A DNA stretch of 9,229 nt from Candidatus Poribacteria bacterium (GTDB lineage Bacteria; Poribacteria; WGA-4E; WGA-3G). The DNA lies in contig VXXH01000561.1 of assembly GCA_009835515.1 (NCBI GenBank), positions 1 to 9,229 of the forward strand, in the 5' to 3' direction. The translations under genes and the position numbers were made by a program. This document shows, in pieces, positions 7,217-9,229 of the stretch (its first letter is position 1; every line of letters starts with the position of its first letter). The notes under the pieces were generated by a model. The model was not told where the DNA came from. It saw nothing but the letters and a program-made list of their open reading frames with translations, and did not search any database.

Positions 7217-7747
7217 ATGGCTCCTGTAAAAGAGAGTAATATACCTTTGCCTCGCAGCTATGTGGAACAATACTGGCAACTGGTACGCAAATCCCTGGAA
7301 AATATTTTTTCAAAATCGCCTAATGAAGCAGATGCCTTACAAGAGACAATTGAAAATCTGCCTACCGCACAGCAGGATTTTTTCTATAATGAGGAACCCT
7401 TTAACGTTGCAGCAGATCTGGCTGGTGAAAATCCAACTGATAGTCAAATCAAGGTGTACTTATGGCTTAGAACAGTTGAGGATCTCAAGCAGATTCTGGA
7501 AAATTATGATTATTTGGAATATGATGAGACACTGACTAACCCTGGTCTGCTACAGATTAATGTTACCTCCCAAGACGCTGATCGTGGTGTTCAAGTCATA
7601 ACGGATATCTGCCACAAATTGGAGGCAGTTACGCACCGAAACTATTTTTTTTCCTACGGCGGCAGTTATACAGGCTCAGATAATTTGGAGGAGGTTTGGT
7701 CCTTTTTCACTTTGAGGGAAGTTAGACACGAAAAACAGTCAGTATGA
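7217..7747 (+). CDS. Unrecognised 176-residue protein paired with the DUF3990 gene
   Basis: I do not recognise this family with confidence. The protein is acidic and apparently soluble: no signal peptide and no membrane segment is seen. Residues about 18-70 look helical, with the motif SYVEQYWQLVRKSLENIF and then FFYNEEPFNVAADLAG. A second part (about 78-176) has alternating helix and strand, with YLWLRTVEDLKQILENYDY and a C-terminal aromatic stretch, NYFFSYGGSYTG and VWSFFTLREV. It starts three bases after the DUF3990 stop with a strong ribosome site, so the two are almost surely one transcript. DUF3990 genes often stand next to a small partner gene, so a role as antitoxin, immunity or target-recognition partner is a reasonable inference but untested. 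It ends at TGA (7745-7747), directly before a hairpin. Confidence 0.85.
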   Translation: MAPVKESNIPLPRSYVEQYWQLVRKSLENIFSKSPNEADALQETIENLPTAQQDFFYNEEPFNVAADLAGENPTDSQIKVYLWLRTVEDLKQILENYDYLEYDETLTNPGLLQINVTSQDADRGVQVITDICHKLEAVTHRNYFFSYGGSYTGSDNLEEVWSFFTLREVRHEKQSV

Positions 7748-7772
7748 CAACCGAAATGTAGAGTTTCGGTTG
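7748..7772. terminator. Perfect 9-bp hairpin between convergent genes
   Basis: CAACCGAAA (7748-7756) pairs perfectly with TTTCGGTTG (7764-7772) around a seven-base loop. It begins on the base after the stop of the DUF3990 partner and lies 25 bases past the fumC stop. Placed between two converging transcripts it probably serves both. Neither side has a proper T-run, so the call as an intrinsic terminator is moderate. Confidence 0.6.
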
Positions 7773-7797
7773 CCCACTACCAAATACATAGAAAACA

Positions 7798-9186
7798 TTA
7801 AGTCAAATTCGGTCGCGTCATATCCCCCGGCACAACAAGTTCGTCGAAATCCTCTCCTGTCAAAACCTCCATCGCAATGGCAGCCTCACGGAGCGTACAT
7901 CCCTGTTCATGCGCGTGTTGTGCCACTTTCGCTGCCATATCATAACCGATATGCGGTGTCAATGCTGTCACAAGCATTAGCGATTCCGAAAGGTGTCGCC
8001 CGATGGCTTCGCTATTCGGTACGATACCTTCTACGCAGTTAACACGGAAAGATTCACACGCATCCCCAAGAAGTTGTATAGACTGTAAGGCGTTATACGC
8101 CATCACAGGCATAAATACGTTCAGTTGCAACGCACCATTCGCACCAGCAAACGCCAACGTCGTGTCGTTTCCCATCACCTGCGCACACACCATCGTAACA
8201 GCTTCACATTGTGTCGGGTTCACCTTCCCCGGCATAATAGAGCTCCCAGGCTCCATTTCAGGTAACCGTAATTCGCCAAGTCCACACCGCGGCCCCGAGG
8301 CGAGCCATCGAATATCGTTCGCGATCTTAAACAGCGCAACTGCCAACGTTTTCAAGGCACCACTTGCACTGACGACAGCATCCCGGCATGCAAGTGCCTC
8401 AAACGCATTGGGCGCACGTTGAAATTCATAACCCGTTGTCTCCGAAAGCCGTGCCACGACCCGGGCAGTGTAATCGGGGTGTGTATTCAGCCCGGTACCG
8501 ACCGCAGTTCCGCCGATCGGGAGTTCGCAGAGGTGCGGTAGCGAAGCCGTAAGGCGCTGTTCAGCGGCGGTAAGTTGTTGCGTGTACGCGCTAAATTCCT
8601 GCCCAAGTGTGAGCGGTGTCGCATCCATCAAATGTGTTCTTCCAATCTTGACAATCTCTGCAAACTCGGACACCTTTTCAGCAAAGGCTTCTCGCAGTGC
8701 GACCAAGCGCGGCAACAGATGGGTCTGAATCTGCCGGACCATTGCCAAGTGGATAGATGTCGGAAAGACATCGTTGGTCGATTGGGACTTGTTAACGTGA
8801 TCGTTCGGATGGATGGGATGCTTGCTGCCCATCTCGCCACCGAGCATCTCAATTGCACGGTTCGCGATGACTTCATTCACATTCATATTTGTCTGTGTAC
8901 CACTCCCCGTCTGCCAGATACGGAGTGGAAAATGATCGTCCAGTGTGCCGTCAATAACTTCTTGTGCTGCAGTACTGATCGTTTCTGCGAGTCGGGTTTC
9001 AAGCAAACCGAGGTCAGCATTAACCGCTGCGACTGCCTGTTTGATGGTTCCGAGTGCCCATATCGCGGCGCGTGGGAGGCGTTCGTCCCCAATCTTAAAA
9101 TTCTGGAGTGCCCGTTGTGTCTGTGCCCCCCAATACCGGTCGGAGGGGACCTGAAGCGTCCCCATACTATCTGTTTCAGTTCTCAT
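7798..9186 (-). CDS. fumC: Class II fumarate hydratase (fumarase C), 462 aa
   Basis: It catalyses the reversible hydration of fumarate to L-malate in the TCA cycle, as a cytosolic homotetramer that needs no iron-sulfur cluster. The length is that of the family (about 460-467). Conserved active-site blocks are all present: [14 protein letters not shown] (93-106), [12 protein letters not shown] (133-144), [17 protein letters not shown] (182-198) with catalytic His185, and the superfamily signature [11 protein letters not shown] (314-324) with catalytic Ser315 (E. coli His188 and Ser318 by a constant offset of three). The TGSGTQTN and KVNPTQCE wording separates it from aspartase, which has AGAGTSVN-type sequence. 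The start at 9184-9186 gives the typical opening ETDSMG and then [12 protein letters not shown]; no in-frame start lies upstream within the window. It faces the DUF3990 pair tail to tail, with 50 bases between them. Confidence 0.97.
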   Translation of the reverse strand: MRTETDSMGTLQVPSDRYWGAQTQRALQNFKIGDERLPRAAIWALGTIKQAVAAVNADLGLLETRLAETISTAAQEVIDGTLDDHFPLRIWQTGSGTQTNMNVNEVIANRAIEMLGGEMGSKHPIHPNDHVNKSQSTNDVFPTSIHLAMVRQIQTHLLPRLVALREAFAEKVSEFAEIVKIGRTHLMDATPLTLGQEFSAYTQQLTAAEQRLTASLPHLCELPIGGTAVGTGLNTHPDYTARVVARLSETTGYEFQRAPNAFEALACRDAVVSASGALKTLAVALFKIANDIRWLASGPRCGLGELRLPEMEPGSSIMPGKVNPTQCEAVTMVCAQVMGNDTTLAFAGANGALQLNVFMPVMAYNALQSIQLLGDACESFRVNCVEGIVPNSEAIGRHLSESLMLVTALTPHIGYDMAAKVAQHAHEQGCTLREAAIAMEVLTGEDFDELVVPGDMTRPNLT

Positions 9187-9229
9187 AGTGTGCTTAGATA
9201 TCCTTTCATTAATTTGCGGTATTATTTAC
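9187..9229 (-). promoter_or_regulatory. Leader of fumC with a distant ribosome site
   Basis: On the minus strand AAAGGA (9201-9206) is the only purine-rich site and stands 14 bases before the ATG, more than the usual 5-9. The next in-frame ATG is codon 8, inside the conserved ETDSMG motif, so the upstream ATG remains the better start. The leader is A+T-rich; any promoter lies at or beyond the window edge. Confidence 0.45.

Noticed and set aside
7798..9186. Aspartate ammonia-lyase or another member of the fumarase superfamily
   Set aside because: The [14 protein letters not shown] and KVNPTQCE blocks, and the length, are those of fumarase C rather than aspartase, argininosuccinate lyase or adenylosuccinate lyase.

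Overview
The window reads as a bacterial chromosome segment with four protein genes plus the 3' end of a fifth. From the left they are the C-terminal third-to-tenth of RNA polymerase beta (rpoB), a very long rpoC for beta', a two-gene cassette (a DUF3990-family, ADP-ribosyltransferase-like protein and an unrecognised partner) and, on the opposite strand, a class II fumarase (fumC). No rRNA, tRNA, CRISPR array or transposase gene was seen.

Nothing fixes the organism. The rpoB-rpoC order is standard for bacteria. The beta' is divergent and carries a giant insertion in the trigger loop, at the place where Proteobacteria and Cyanobacteria carry sequence insertion 3 (SI3). Spacers with CTGATAA-type heptads and GGGG-rich hairpins remind me of uncultivated candidate phyla such as Poribacteria. 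That is a guess from general impression, not a result.

Region by region: 1-555 is the end of rpoB. 556-704 is a 149-base spacer made of an imperfect palindrome and tandem heptads that ends at a good ribosome site. 705-6491 is rpoC (1928 residues, against about 1200 in Bacillus and 1407 in E. coli). The excess is mostly residues about 1017-1664, whose core is about twelve copies of a unit of roughly 40 residues. 6502-6533 is a hairpin that probably ends the rpoBC transcript; the ribosomal protein genes that often follow rpoC are absent here. 6534-6682 is a non-coding spacer with short direct and inverted repeats. 6683-7213 and 7217-7747 form a tight pair of genes, followed immediately by a perfect 9-bp hairpin at 7748-7772. 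7798-9186 (minus) is fumC, convergent with that pair, with its start region at 9187-9229.

The two RNA polymerase genes make the catalytic core of transcription and fumC serves the TCA cycle. The DUF3990 pair looks like an accessory cassette between two housekeeping loci. The strongest candidate for something undescribed is the repeat array in the beta' trigger loop: its repeat unit resembles a short segment near the N-terminus of the same protein, which suggests internal duplication.
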